Origin: Rubrivivax sp.
GTDB lineage: Bacteria > Pseudomonadota > Gammaproteobacteria > Burkholderiales > Burkholderiaceae_C
DNA length: 38,933 nucleotides
Direction of reading: 5' to 3'
Assembly (NCBI GenBank): GCA_027489455.1
Contig: JAIXZR010000161.1
Location: 1-38,933 of the forward strand
This document shows, piece after piece, positions 1 to 10,255 of this stretch. The number at the start of each line of letters is the position of its first letter. Position 1 is the first letter of the stretch. The notes under the pieces were generated by a model. That model saw nothing but the letters and a program-made list of their open reading frames with translations, made no database searches and was not told the origin of the DNA. Made by a program: the position numbers and the translations under genes.

Positions 1-207
1 AGAGAACGCTCTGCGTTCGATCCTGTCCTTCGACGTACCGTCCCATCGATCACTCCCGTCGGCCTGACGAGAGCTATGACATCGCGCGTTGCAAAGAGTT
101 TCCACACAGCCTCGGTCGAAGCCGGTCACAGACGGTGAACACCGACAGCGGACATAACAGGCAGCCATCGGAAGACCAGTCATCACGGTGTGCCGGTGCG
201 GGTGGGC
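1..207. other. Non-coding flank of the TIR gene
   Basis: No convincing gene is visible here. The reading frames that cross it are short and have no family resemblance or ribosome-binding site. The base composition is mixed and less GC-rich than the rest of the window, like the TIR gene next to it, which suggests both belong to one acquired segment that continues to the left of the window. No inverted repeat, integrase site or transposase remnant was recognised. Confidence 0.4.
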
Positions 208-1836
208 TCAGGGGCGGTCGCTCCTGGGCGGGCGCTGTCGAAGTTTTTCGGCCATCTGGTTGGCAGGGCCAATCAGGCTCGGCAGGTCAGCAATCAGCGA
301 TTCGCCGTTGTCGTAATCGTGGGTCTTCAGCACCCAAGGGTAGGCGAGCAGGTCGCTGAACATGCCGTAGCCACTCGAACCCGCAAGTCGCATCGGAAGC
401 ACTGGCGTGGTCCGCAAGAAGGGCACGATGGTTGCGAGTTCGTGCGGGACACTGCTTGGATCGGTAAGGTCAACGATGATGAAGCGGGCCATGCGAGCAA
501 GTGTCTCCACGGTGCCCGTTAGGTCCTTGCCGGCGGGCTTCTCGAAATCGAAGAGAACGGGCACGAGGTTCTCGTGTCGCAGCCTGTCACGGACAGAGTC
601 AAGTATTGGCTTCCGTTCTGAGCTGAATCGCCCGAGGATGAGCACCAGTTTCGATGTGACCGTATCGATGACATCGCGTATGTGAGGGTTGTGAAGAAGA
701 AGATAGACGAACTGCGCGAGCTGTATGTTGTCGATCGTGATGTCGGGGTCATTCAGACCGGTAATGATCAGGTTCTGCTGGTCCGCTGGCGTACCCTTGA
801 GATTCCAGACTGAAACCCCGTGCACACGACAACCCGTGAGTACGGCGCCGTCTATCGTCGTATTCAGAATTGAGGCGGCCAGCAGGTTTGCCCCGCTCAA
901 ATCAGCGCCCTCAAGCTTCGATGCGTTGAGGTTTGCCATGATCAGATTCGCGTCCCGCAGATCCGTCAACGCCAGATCGGCATAGTTCAGGTCTGCTCCA
1001 TTCAGCTGTGTACCCCGGAGGATCGCTCGCTTGAGATCTGCATGAGCCAATCTTGCCGCGGCCATATAGGCCCCGGACAGGTCTGCTCCTCGCAAGTCAG
1101 CGCCGAAGAACTCAGCCCTCAGCAAGTTGGCCCCAGAAAGATCAGCGCCGCTAAGCTTGGCATTGCTCAGATCTGCGTGACTCAGGTTCAAGCCGACGAG
1201 CATCGCATTTTGCAAGTCCAGTTTTTCGTCAGGGTTCGCGCTCCGCCAGTCCGCAATGGCGCTGGCGCCCCGCCTTACGACGTCGACATGCACCGCATTT
1301 GCTGTCGCCACAGTCGAGTGCACGGGAGATGCGAGCGCGCGCCTCAGTGCGGGAGGGCCGTGCACAGAATCGCTGTCCCCATGGAGCATTTCCGAAAGGG
1401 TGGTGGCCGACGGCGGCTCCCCTCCGCCAGGTTTGGGCGGGTGCTCGACGCCGAGCGCAGCCAACAGTGAAGGCATGCCCTGATCAAGCGATTCTGCGAA
1501 GTCAGCCCCCGGAAGTGGCAGGAGGGATTCGCTGACCAGTTCCAGAGGTACGCAATCGAGGCGCGCTGGGATGACTCTGGCGTGTCCCAACTCATTCTGC
1601 TGCCCGAGCATGGCATTTGTTTCGAACCGGACCCATTCGGATTCGATGCTGGCAAAGCTAATGAAGACGACTACGTAGTCGACGCTTGCCAACGAACTGG
1701 AAAGCTCGCTCGGAGCCAGGTTTGACGCCATGAGCATGTCACAGCCAGCGTCTGCCAAGCGATCCGCGATGAGTTGCACTCTTGGCAGGTCAACGCTTGC
1801 GTAACTGAGAAAGACGCGTACTGATGTTGACACCAT
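208..1836 (-). CDS. TIR domain / pentapeptide-repeat / Rossmann-like domain protein
   Basis: This is a 542-residue, probably cytoplasmic, protein with three parts. Residues 5-130 form a TIR domain: it opens with VFLSYAS and has SEWVRFE, where Glu72 sits at the position of the catalytic glutamate of NAD-cleaving TIR domains. Residues 206-345 are pentapeptide repeats of the A(D/N)LSGA type, expected to fold as a right-handed quadrilateral beta-helix. Residues 395-520 (SKLVLILGRFSSERKP, then VLFDFEKP and FIIVDLTD) match a domain that commonly follows pentapeptide repeats and is predicted to be Rossmann- or TIR-like; its function is not known to me. There is no signal peptide or membrane segment. 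The gene stands alone, reading away from the catabolic operon. Its composition is unlike its neighbours: bases 661-720 are 48% GC against 72% for 7441-7500, which suggests transfer. A role in phage defence or stress signalling is inferred from TIR biology only. Confidence 0.8.
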   Translation of the reverse strand: MVSTSVRVFLSYASVDLPRVQLIADRLADAGCDMLMASNLAPSELSSSLASVDYVVVFISFASIESEWVRFETNAMLGQQNELGHARVIPARLDCVPLELVSESLLPLPGADFAESLDQGMPSLLAALGVEHPPKPGGGEPPSATTLSEMLHGDSDSVHGPPALRRALASPVHSTVATANAVHVDVVRRGASAIADWRSANPDEKLDLQNAMLVGLNLSHADLSNAKLSGADLSGANLLRAEFFGADLRGADLSGAYMAAARLAHADLKRAILRGTQLNGADLNYADLALTDLRDANLIMANLNASKLEGADLSGANLLAASILNTTIDGAVLTGCRVHGVSVWNLKGTPADQQNLIITGLNDPDITIDNIQLAQFVYLLLHNPHIRDVIDTVTSKLVLILGRFSSERKPILDSVRDRLRHENLVPVLFDFEKPAGKDLTGTVETLARMARFIIVDLTDPSSVPHELATIVPFLRTTPVLPMRLAGSSGYGMFSDLLAYPWVLKTHDYDNGESLIADLPSLIGPANQMAEKLRQRPPRSDRP

Positions 1837-1842
1837 CGGCGC

Positions 1843-1871
1843 AGCATAGCGGCGCGAGAGTTCAGGTGCAA
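1843..1871 (-). promoter_or_regulatory. Candidate sigma-70 promoter of the TIR gene, possibly leaderless
   Basis: On the minus strand TTGCAC (1871-1866) is followed after exactly 17 bases by TATGCT (1848-1843). The hexamers match the consensus at 3/6 and 4/6. Transcription would be expected to start about seven bases further, at or next to the A of the ATG at 1836, giving a leaderless mRNA. No Shine-Dalgarno sequence precedes that ATG, which fits. This is prediction only. Confidence 0.35.
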
Positions 1872-2206
1872 TGACTATTGGAACAACGCAGAAAATGCAC
1901 CCCGCTGGCTACGCTCCTCACGAAAGACCGCAGTCCCGATTTCATCCATAGCCGCCGCTAATTCAAATTGCGCTGAGGCTGACCACGATTCGAATGTCCG
2001 CTACCGCTTGCCGATACGGGCGGTCGGCTCAGTCGGGTGCGTGACTGAGTAGGGTCGAGCACTGCCGACCAGCTGGTCCCGGCCCTGTGCCGTTGGTGCG
2101 GCCAGAAGTCGTTGGCTGAGCATCGCCGTCTCCGTGTGCCCGCCCCTCAGCAGCCATCCCCCAAACAGCCTTCCGCCCCACCTCAAGACAGACAGGCGAG
2201 GTGCTC
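1872..2206. other. Gene-free spacer between TIR gene and lyase operon
   Basis: About 335 bases without a supported gene. A minus-strand frame of 61 codons (2186-2001) has no recognised relatives and no good ribosome-binding site, so it is not called. The left half has the same AT-richer character as the TIR gene, and the right half rises towards the GC of the operon, so the boundary of the acquired segment probably lies here. One small dyad at 2179-2203 is listed separately. Confidence 0.4.
2179..2203 (-). terminator. Weak hairpin just downstream of the HMG-CoA lyase gene
   Basis: CACCTC (2179-2184) and GAGGTG (2198-2203) form a 6-bp stem with a 13-base loop, three bases beyond the lyase stop codon. 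There is no T-run on the minus strand, so it would be at best a weak or Rho-assisted end for the operon. Confidence 0.25.
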
Positions 2207-3172
2207 TTAGCGAAAGGTCCGCACTAGGTCGACCGGCGGCTCGTGGCGCTGCCAGCGGGGCCCGGCACGGCCGACGGCGCTGGGCAGGTCATGGCCCAGC
2301 ATGGCGCGCAGCAAGCGCGAAGCATCGGCCAGGCCTTCGACCGTCAGGCCGCAGTCGTGGCCCAGGCAGGTGAGCAGGTGCACGACGTCTTCCGTGGCGA
2401 CGTTGCCGCTGGCCCCTGGCGCGTAAGGGCAGCCGCCGATGCCGCCCAGCGACGCATCGAAACGCGTGATGCCAGCCTGCAGCGCTGCGAACACGTTGGC
2501 GCCGCCCAGGCCGCGGGTGTCGTGGAAATGCGCGGTGAACGCGATACCGGGAAAGCACGCCAGTGCAGCGCCACACAGCGCCAGCACCTGGCCGGGGTCG
2601 GCCATGCCCGTGGTATCGCACAGCGTCACGGCCTGGACCCCGAGTTCGGCAAAACGCTCGACCCAGTGCAGCACCGCAGCGGCCGGCACATCGCCTTCCA
2701 TCGGGCAGCCGAAGGCACAGGACAGCGAGACATTGACCGCCACGCCGGCCTGCTGCGCCAGCGTCGTCACCTCACGCAGCGTGGCAAAGCTCTGTGCCTG
2801 CGTCATGCGCAGGTTGGCCAGGTTGTGCGTGGCGCTGGCCGACATCACGAGGTTGAACTCGTCTGCTCGAGCTGCCATCGCGCGTTCTGCGCCACGGGCG
2901 TTGGGCACCAGCACGGTGTAGACGACCTCAGGCGCGCGGTGGATGCGGCGCATCACTTCCTCGGCGTCGGCCAGTGCCGGGATGGCCTTGGGCGACACGA
3001 AGGAGGTGACCTCGATCTTCGCGTAGCCCAGCGTCGACAGCGTGTCGAGCCAGGCGACCTTGGCTTCGGTGGGCACGAAGCGCGGCTCCATCTGCAGGCC
3101 GTCGCGTGGGGCCACTTCGTGCACCGCGATGCGCGGCATGCCCTGCAGCTTGGGGTGGGGGTGAAGAAGCAT
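2207..3172 (-). CDS. Hydroxymethylglutaryl-CoA lyase family enzyme
   Basis: A 321-residue DRE-TIM metallolyase that, in the named family, splits 3-hydroxy-3-methylglutaryl-CoA into acetyl-CoA and acetoacetate. The family signatures are present: EVAPRDGLQ near the N-terminus (Arg23 and metal-binding Asp24), AHFHDT (metal ligands His215 and His217), and the loop GGIGGCPYAPGASGN with catalytic Cys248 and ligand Asn257. The ATG at 3172 overlaps the CoA-transferase stop as TGATG, so the two are probably translationally coupled; MPRIAVHEV, eleven residues in, is an alternative start. It is the last gene of the operon. Because its partners are a maleate isomerase and a CoA-transferase rather than leucine-degradation genes, the natural substrate may be another branched 3-hydroxyacyl-CoA such as citramalyl-CoA; this is inference. 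Confidence 0.9.
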   Translation of the reverse strand: MLLHPHPKLQGMPRIAVHEVAPRDGLQMEPRFVPTEAKVAWLDTLSTLGYAKIEVTSFVSPKAIPALADAEEVMRRIHRAPEVVYTVLVPNARGAERAMAARADEFNLVMSASATHNLANLRMTQAQSFATLREVTTLAQQAGVAVNVSLSCAFGCPMEGDVPAAAVLHWVERFAELGVQAVTLCDTTGMADPGQVLALCGAALACFPGIAFTAHFHDTRGLGGANVFAALQAGITRFDASLGGIGGCPYAPGASGNVATEDVVHLLTCLGHDCGLTVEGLADASRLLRAMLGHDLPSAVGRAGPRWQRHEPPVDLVRTFR

Positions 3173-4380
3173 CAGCGTTCCTGCACCGGTTCGTCGTTGG
3201 CGGCGCGCGCTGGCCAGCCGGCGCGGCCCAGCACGCTGGCGTTGTGCTCGCCCAGGCGCGGCGCCGGCGTGCGCAGGCGGCCCGGGGTGGTGGCGAGCTT
3301 GGGCACGATGCCGGGCACCTTGAGAGCCCGGCCGTCGGCGTCATGCGTCTGCACGATCATGTCGCGCGCCAGGTACTGCGGGTCGCGCGCGATGTCGGCC
3401 ACGGTGTAGCTGCGGCCCACCGGTACGCCGGCGGCGTCGAGCGTCGCGATCACCTCGTCGATCGGCCGCTGCAGCGTCCAGGCTTCGATGGCAGCGTCGA
3501 TCTCTGCTACGCGCGCCACGCGGCCGTCGTTCTGCGCCAGGCCAGGGTCGGCCTCCAGGTCGGCGCGGCCGATGGCGCGCATCAGGCGGCGGAAGATGCT
3601 GTCGCCATTGCCGGCCACCAGCACGTAGGCAGCACTGCCATCGACATCTCGGCAGCGGTAGGCATTCGACGGCGCGATGCCCGGCAGCGCACTGCCGGCC
3701 GCGCCGCGCACGGCGCCGAAGGCGTCGTACTCCGGCAGCAGGCTCTCCATGACGTTGAACACGCTTTCGTACAACGCCACGTCGATCATCTGGCCCACGC
3801 CGCCGTTGACCTCGCGGTGGCGCAGCGCCAGCAGCACGCCGATGACGCCGTGCAGCGCCGCCAGCGTGTCGCCGATGCTCACGCCCACGCGCACCGGCAC
3901 GCGGCCGGGCTCCCCCGTGAGGTGGCGCAGACCGCCCATCGCTTCGCCCAGCACGCCAAAGCCCGGCCGGCCGGCGTAAGGCCCGGTCTGCCCGAAGCCG
4001 CTGATGCGCAGCATGATCAGCTTCGGGTTCAGCGCGTGCAGCGCGTCCCAGCCCAGGCCCCAGCCCTCCAGCGTGCCGGGCTTGAAGTTCTCGATCAGCA
4101 CGTCGGCCTCGGCGGCCAGTGCGCGCACCGCAGCCTGGCCTTCGGCAGCACGCAGGTCGAGCGCCACGCTGCGCTTGTTGCGCGATTGCACTTCCCACCA
4201 CACGCTGGTGCCTTCGCGCAGCAGCCGCCACTTGCGCAGCGGGTCGCCGCCTTCCACCGGCTCGATCTTGATGACGTCGGCACCGAAGTCGGCCAGCGTC
4301 TTGCCTGCAAAGGGGCCGGCGATCAGTTGGCCCAGTTCCAGCACGCGCAGGCCCTGCAGCGCATCTCGTGTCGGCATCAT
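3172..4380 (-). CDS. Class III (CaiB/BaiF) CoA-transferase
   Basis: A 402-residue family III CoA-transferase, expected to move CoA from a donor such as succinyl-CoA to a carboxylic acid through an aspartyl-CoA intermediate. It starts with the typical LRVLELGQLIAGPFAGKTLADFGADVIKIE pattern (residues 11-40), and Asp200 in GQMIDVALYE aligns with the catalytic aspartate of formyl-CoA transferase. Length is normal. Two ATG codons stand in tandem at 4380 and 4377. The stop overlaps the lyase start, and the maleate isomerase ends 37 bases upstream, so it sits in a four-gene operon. The human relative SUGCT uses glutarate and 3-hydroxy-3-methylglutarate as acceptors, which would pair directly with the downstream lyase. 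The acceptor here cannot be read from sequence. Confidence 0.9.
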   Translation of the reverse strand: MMPTRDALQGLRVLELGQLIAGPFAGKTLADFGADVIKIEPVEGGDPLRKWRLLREGTSVWWEVQSRNKRSVALDLRAAEGQAAVRALAAEADVLIENFKPGTLEGWGLGWDALHALNPKLIMLRISGFGQTGPYAGRPGFGVLGEAMGGLRHLTGEPGRVPVRVGVSIGDTLAALHGVIGVLLALRHREVNGGVGQMIDVALYESVFNVMESLLPEYDAFGAVRGAAGSALPGIAPSNAYRCRDVDGSAAYVLVAGNGDSIFRRLMRAIGRADLEADPGLAQNDGRVARVAEIDAAIEAWTLQRPIDEVIATLDAAGVPVGRSYTVADIARDPQYLARDMIVQTHDADGRALKVPGIVPKLATTPGRLRTPAPRLGEHNASVLGRAGWPARAANDEPVQER

Positions 4381-4417
4381 CGCGCGGCCCTCTTTCTTGT
4401 TTCCTTGTTTCCGGGTG

Positions 4418-5173
4418 TCAGTAGCGACCGGACAGCAGCGCGCCGGCGTCGGGCGCGATGGCCGGCAGGTTCAGCGCCTTCAGCATGCGCCAGGTGGTGC
4501 ACACCGCGGCCGACACCACCGGCAGGCCCAGCCGGTCCTGCACCGGCTGCACGCTGGCCAGCGACGGCATCTGCACGCAGGCCGAGATGACCACGGCGTC
4601 GCAGTTGGCGGTGTTCAGGCGGCGGCTGATCTCGATCGGCGCCCGCGGGTCCTGCGCGCCGACTTCCAGGTTGTCACTGATTTCCAGGCTGACGGCATCG
4701 AGCACCTCGATGCCCTGATGCTCGATGTAGTCGACCACCAGCGCAGTGAGCGGCTTCATGTAGGGCGTGAGCACGGCGATCTTCTTCGCGCCCAGCGCCT
4801 GCAGACCCTCGATCAGCGCGCCGGCGCTCGTCACCACCGGCGCCGGGCCTTCGTTTTCCAGCGTCAGCGCACGCAGGCGCTGCTCGCTCACGCAGTGGTA
4901 GCCGCGGCCCATGGCCATGATGGCCACCAGACACGCATACCCCAGCACGTCGACGCGCGCGTCGGATAGCTCCAGCGCGCAGCGGTCGCTGTCGGCGTCC
5001 ATCTTCGCCAGCTCTTCCCTGGTCACGTGCTTCATGCGCATGCGCGCTGAATGGAAGCTGAAGCGCTCCGGCGCCACACCCTCGCGGGCGCGCAACAGGG
5101 CCGGGATCTCGGTTTCCATCGTGGTGTTGGTGCTCGGCACGATCTGGCCGATGCGGTAGTGCGTGCGTGCCAT
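4418..5173 (-). CDS. maiA: Maleate cis-trans isomerase (maleate isomerase)
   Basis: A 251-residue member of the Asp/Glu racemase superfamily that closely resembles the maleate isomerases MaiA/NicE, which convert maleate to fumarate without a cofactor. The protein opens with YRIGQIVPSTNTTMETEIPA as those enzymes do. Both catalytic cysteines are in place: Cys81 in GYACLVAIMAMG and Cys199 in VISACVQMPS. The C-terminus GALLSGRY is also typical. It lies 13 bases after the Bug receptor gene and 37 bases before the CoA-transferase, so all are probably co-transcribed. No other nicotinate-degradation (nic) gene is nearby, so the maleate or methylmaleate (citraconate) source differs from that pathway or is taken up from outside. 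Arylmalonate decarboxylase is a less likely alternative because of the strong N-terminal match. Confidence 0.88.
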   Translation of the reverse strand: MARTHYRIGQIVPSTNTTMETEIPALLRAREGVAPERFSFHSARMRMKHVTREELAKMDADSDRCALELSDARVDVLGYACLVAIMAMGRGYHCVSEQRLRALTLENEGPAPVVTSAGALIEGLQALGAKKIAVLTPYMKPLTALVVDYIEHQGIEVLDAVSLEISDNLEVGAQDPRAPIEISRRLNTANCDAVVISACVQMPSLASVQPVQDRLGLPVVSAAVCTTWRMLKALNLPAIAPDAGALLSGRY

Positions 5174-5186
5174 GGCCTGGTCTTCC

Positions 5187-6152
5187 TCAATCGGCCCTGA
5201 TGTTCTTGGCCTTGATGACGCCGGCCCAGTAGTCGGTTTCCTTCGTCACCAAGGCGCCCAGGCCGGCCGGGTCCAGGTAGCGGATCTCGATGCCCGTGCG
5301 GTCGGCCACGGCCTTGGCCTCGGGGGTGGCCAACGCGGCCTTGACGCTTTCCGTCAGCTTTTGCACCACGGCCGGCGGCGTGCCGGCAGGTGCGAAGAGA
5401 CCGACCCAGGCTTCGATCTCGAAACCAGGCAGGCCGGCCTCGGCGGTGGTGGGCACGTTGGGCAGGCCGGGGTGGCGGGCCTTTCCGGTCACGGCATAGG
5501 CCTTCAGCTTGCCGGCCTGCACATGCTGCATCACGGACGGCGGCGTGGTCATGAAGACCTGCACCTGGCCACCCAGCACGTCGGAGATCGCCGGGCCCGA
5601 GCCCTTGTAGGGCACGTGCACCATGTCGGTCCCGGTGGTGGCCTGGAAGAGCTCGGTGCCGACGTGCGACAGCGATCCGTTGCCCTGGGATGCGTAGTTC
5701 AGCTTGCCCGTGTTGGCCTTGGCGTAGCTGATGAAGTCCTTCAGCGTATTGGCCGGCACGCTGGGGTGCGCGGCGATGACGTTGGTGGCCGCGGTGAGCA
5801 GCGCCACCGGCACGAAATCCTTCTGCGCCCAGGGCAGCTTGGTGAACAGCGACGGGTTGCCGACGTGGTAGGCCGAGTAGCTGATGAGCAGCGTGTAGCC
5901 GTCCTTGGGCGCCAGCGCCACCTGCTGGTAGGCGATGTTGCCGCTGGCGCCGCCCTTGTTCTCGACCACCACGGTCTGCCCCAGCAGCTTGGCCAGCGGT
6001 TCGCTGACCAGCCGCGCCGAGGTGTCGACCACGCCGCCTGGCGGGTTGGGCACGACGAAGGTGATGTTCTTCGTCGGGAAGGCCTGGGCCCAGGCGCTGC
6101 CGGCGAGCAGGGCGGTGGCGGCCAGGCAGAGGGCACGGCGGGTATGGCGCAT
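5187..6152 (-). CDS. Bug/TctC-family tripartite tricarboxylate transporter receptor
   Basis: A periplasmic solute-binding protein of 321 residues, of the large Bug family found in Burkholderiales, which binds carboxylates or similar small anions. Residues 1-23 form a signal peptide (MRHTRRALCLAATALLAGSAWAQA, split here by its cleavage region AWA). It continues FPTKNITFVVPNPPGG, the standard family opening. The reading frame extends upstream to 6233, but the ATG at 6152 is preferred: GGAG lies at proper spacing before it, the signal peptide begins there, and the longer form would cover the operator region. It is first in the operon with the isomerase, transferase and lyase. TctA and TctB membrane subunits are not in the window, as is usual for orphan Bug receptors. 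Confidence 0.9.
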   Translation of the reverse strand: MRHTRRALCLAATALLAGSAWAQAFPTKNITFVVPNPPGGVVDTSARLVSEPLAKLLGQTVVVENKGGASGNIAYQQVALAPKDGYTLLISYSAYHVGNPSLFTKLPWAQKDFVPVALLTAATNVIAAHPSVPANTLKDFISYAKANTGKLNYASQGNGSLSHVGTELFQATTGTDMVHVPYKGSGPAISDVLGGQVQVFMTTPPSVMQHVQAGKLKAYAVTGKARHPGLPNVPTTAEAGLPGFEIEAWVGLFAPAGTPPAVVQKLTESVKAALATPEAKAVADRTGIEIRYLDPAGLGALVTKETDYWAGVIKAKNIRAD

Positions 6153-6188
6153 TTCTTGTCTCCGAACGGGGTGGTGAAAGTCCTGCGT

Positions 6189-6256
6189 ATGCTCACCGCC
6201 GGGCACCGCTTTCGGTACACATCTGGTTGACACATGCTCAACCGCCGGTTGAGCAT
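6189..6256. promoter_or_regulatory. LysR-type operator: perfect dyad plus a partial copy
   Basis: ATGCTCAACC (6234-6243) and GGTTGAGCAT (6247-6256) form a perfect 10+10 bp inverted repeat around GCC, between the divergent LysR and Bug-receptor genes. A partial copy, ATGCTCACCGCCGG at 6189-6202, repeats the first 15 bases of the dyad with one base missing, 45 bases closer to the catabolic operon. A strong site near the regulator gene plus a weaker one near the target promoter is the classic recognition-site/activation-site layout of LysR regulators. Binding by the adjacent LysR protein is inferred. Confidence 0.7.
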
Positions 6257-6280
6257 CACCGCCCGGCTCCCACCCGCCGC

Positions 6281-7183
6281 ATGAGCATCAACCTCAACCG
6301 CTTCGACCTCACCACGCTGCGCCTGTTCGTCGCCGCGGTGGACAGCGGCAGCCTGACGGCAGGCGCCGTGCGGCAGGACCTCTCGCTGGCCGCCGCCAGC
6401 AAGCGCATCGCCGAACTGGAATCGCATCTCGGCACGCCGCTGCTGGAACGCAGCAAACGCGGCGTGATGCCCACCGCCGCCGGGCAGACGCTGCTGCCGC
6501 ACGCGGTGGAGCTGGTGGCGCGGCTGGAACAGCTGGCGCTGGCCATGGGCGACGTCAAGCGCGGCACTGGCGGCCACCTGCGCCTGTGGGCCAACACCTC
6601 GGCCTTCGGCGGCTTCCTGCCGGCGCTGCTGGCGCGTTTTGCGCGCGCCCACCCGGGCGTGGTGCTCGACCTGGAAGACGCCATCAGCGAAGACGCCGTG
6701 CGCGCCGTGGCGCGGGGCACTGCCGAACTGGGCGTGATTGGCGAGAACACCCCGGCCGAAGGGCTGCAGACGCTGGTCTGCCATGTCGACGAACTGGTGC
6801 TGATGCTGCCCGCGGGCCACCCCTTGTCAGGCGCCGGGGCCGTGCCGCTGCACACGCTGCTGGACCACGATCTCGTCGCCTTTGGCCGTGCCACCTCCTT
6901 GACGCGGCAGTTGGCCGCGGCGGCTGAAGGCCTGCACCGGCCGCTTCGCATCCGCGCCCAGGTGCGCAGCTTCGACGCCATGGCACGCATGGTGGCCGCC
7001 GGCCTGGGCATCGCGGTGCTGCCACGCGAAGGCGCCGCGCCCTACACGCGCGCGCTGGGGCTGGTGCTGCAGACCATCGACGGCATGCGCACCGAACGCC
7101 AGCTGCTGCTGGCGATGCGGGACCGCGCGTCGCTGTCGCCGCCGGCGCAGGCGCTGGTACGCATGGTCGAGGGTGCGGGCTGA
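6281..7183 (+). CDS. LysR-family transcriptional regulator
   Basis: A 300-residue DNA-binding regulator. An N-terminal winged helix-turn-helix (residues 5-65, FDLTTLRLFVAAVDSGSL followed by AAASKRIAELESHLGTPLLER) is joined to a periplasmic-binding-protein-like effector domain (about 90-300). The frame is open from 6227, but that start would place coding sequence across the dyad at 6234-6256, so MSINLNRF at 6281 is chosen; no clear Shine-Dalgarno precedes it. It is transcribed away from the Bug/maleate isomerase operon and very probably controls it in response to the substrate or an intermediate, and itself by autorepression through the shared operator. Confidence 0.9.
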   Translation: MSINLNRFDLTTLRLFVAAVDSGSLTAGAVRQDLSLAAASKRIAELESHLGTPLLERSKRGVMPTAAGQTLLPHAVELVARLEQLALAMGDVKRGTGGHLRLWANTSAFGGFLPALLARFARAHPGVVLDLEDAISEDAVRAVARGTAELGVIGENTPAEGLQTLVCHVDELVLMLPAGHPLSGAGAVPLHTLLDHDLVAFGRATSLTRQLAAAAEGLHRPLRIRAQVRSFDAMARMVAAGLGIAVLPREGAAPYTRALGLVLQTIDGMRTERQLLLAMRDRASLSPPAQALVRMVEGAG

Positions 7184-7390
7184 GACCAGCACCGGGGTGC
7201 TCGTCACCATCGAAAGATACCGACTCCTGGCGGACCCTCGGAGGCGATGACGTACCGAGTTCCCTGCTCGGCCTCAGCGGTTTCCCTGATGCACGGCCAC
7301 GGCGTCGGCCTATGCTCGCCCGCGGTGGGCCGTGTCATGCGCCGGCCCCTCGGATCGCCCATGCCGCGCAACAAATCGGAGACAGCACCC

Positions 7391-7867
<477 letters not shown>

Positions 7868-7882
7868 CACCAGGAGCACCCC

Positions 7883-10234
<2,352 letters not shown>

Positions 10235-10255
10235 AGAAGAACAGGAGACCACCCC

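Noticed and set aside
2001..2186. A 61-codon minus-strand frame in the gap after the lyase gene
   Set aside because: No Shine-Dalgarno, no recognised similarity and a composition typical of spacer; not enough to call a gene.
1..2206. A genomic island boundary with attachment site or transposon
   Set aside because: The composition shift supports transfer, but no direct repeats, tRNA end, integrase or transposase was seen inside the window.
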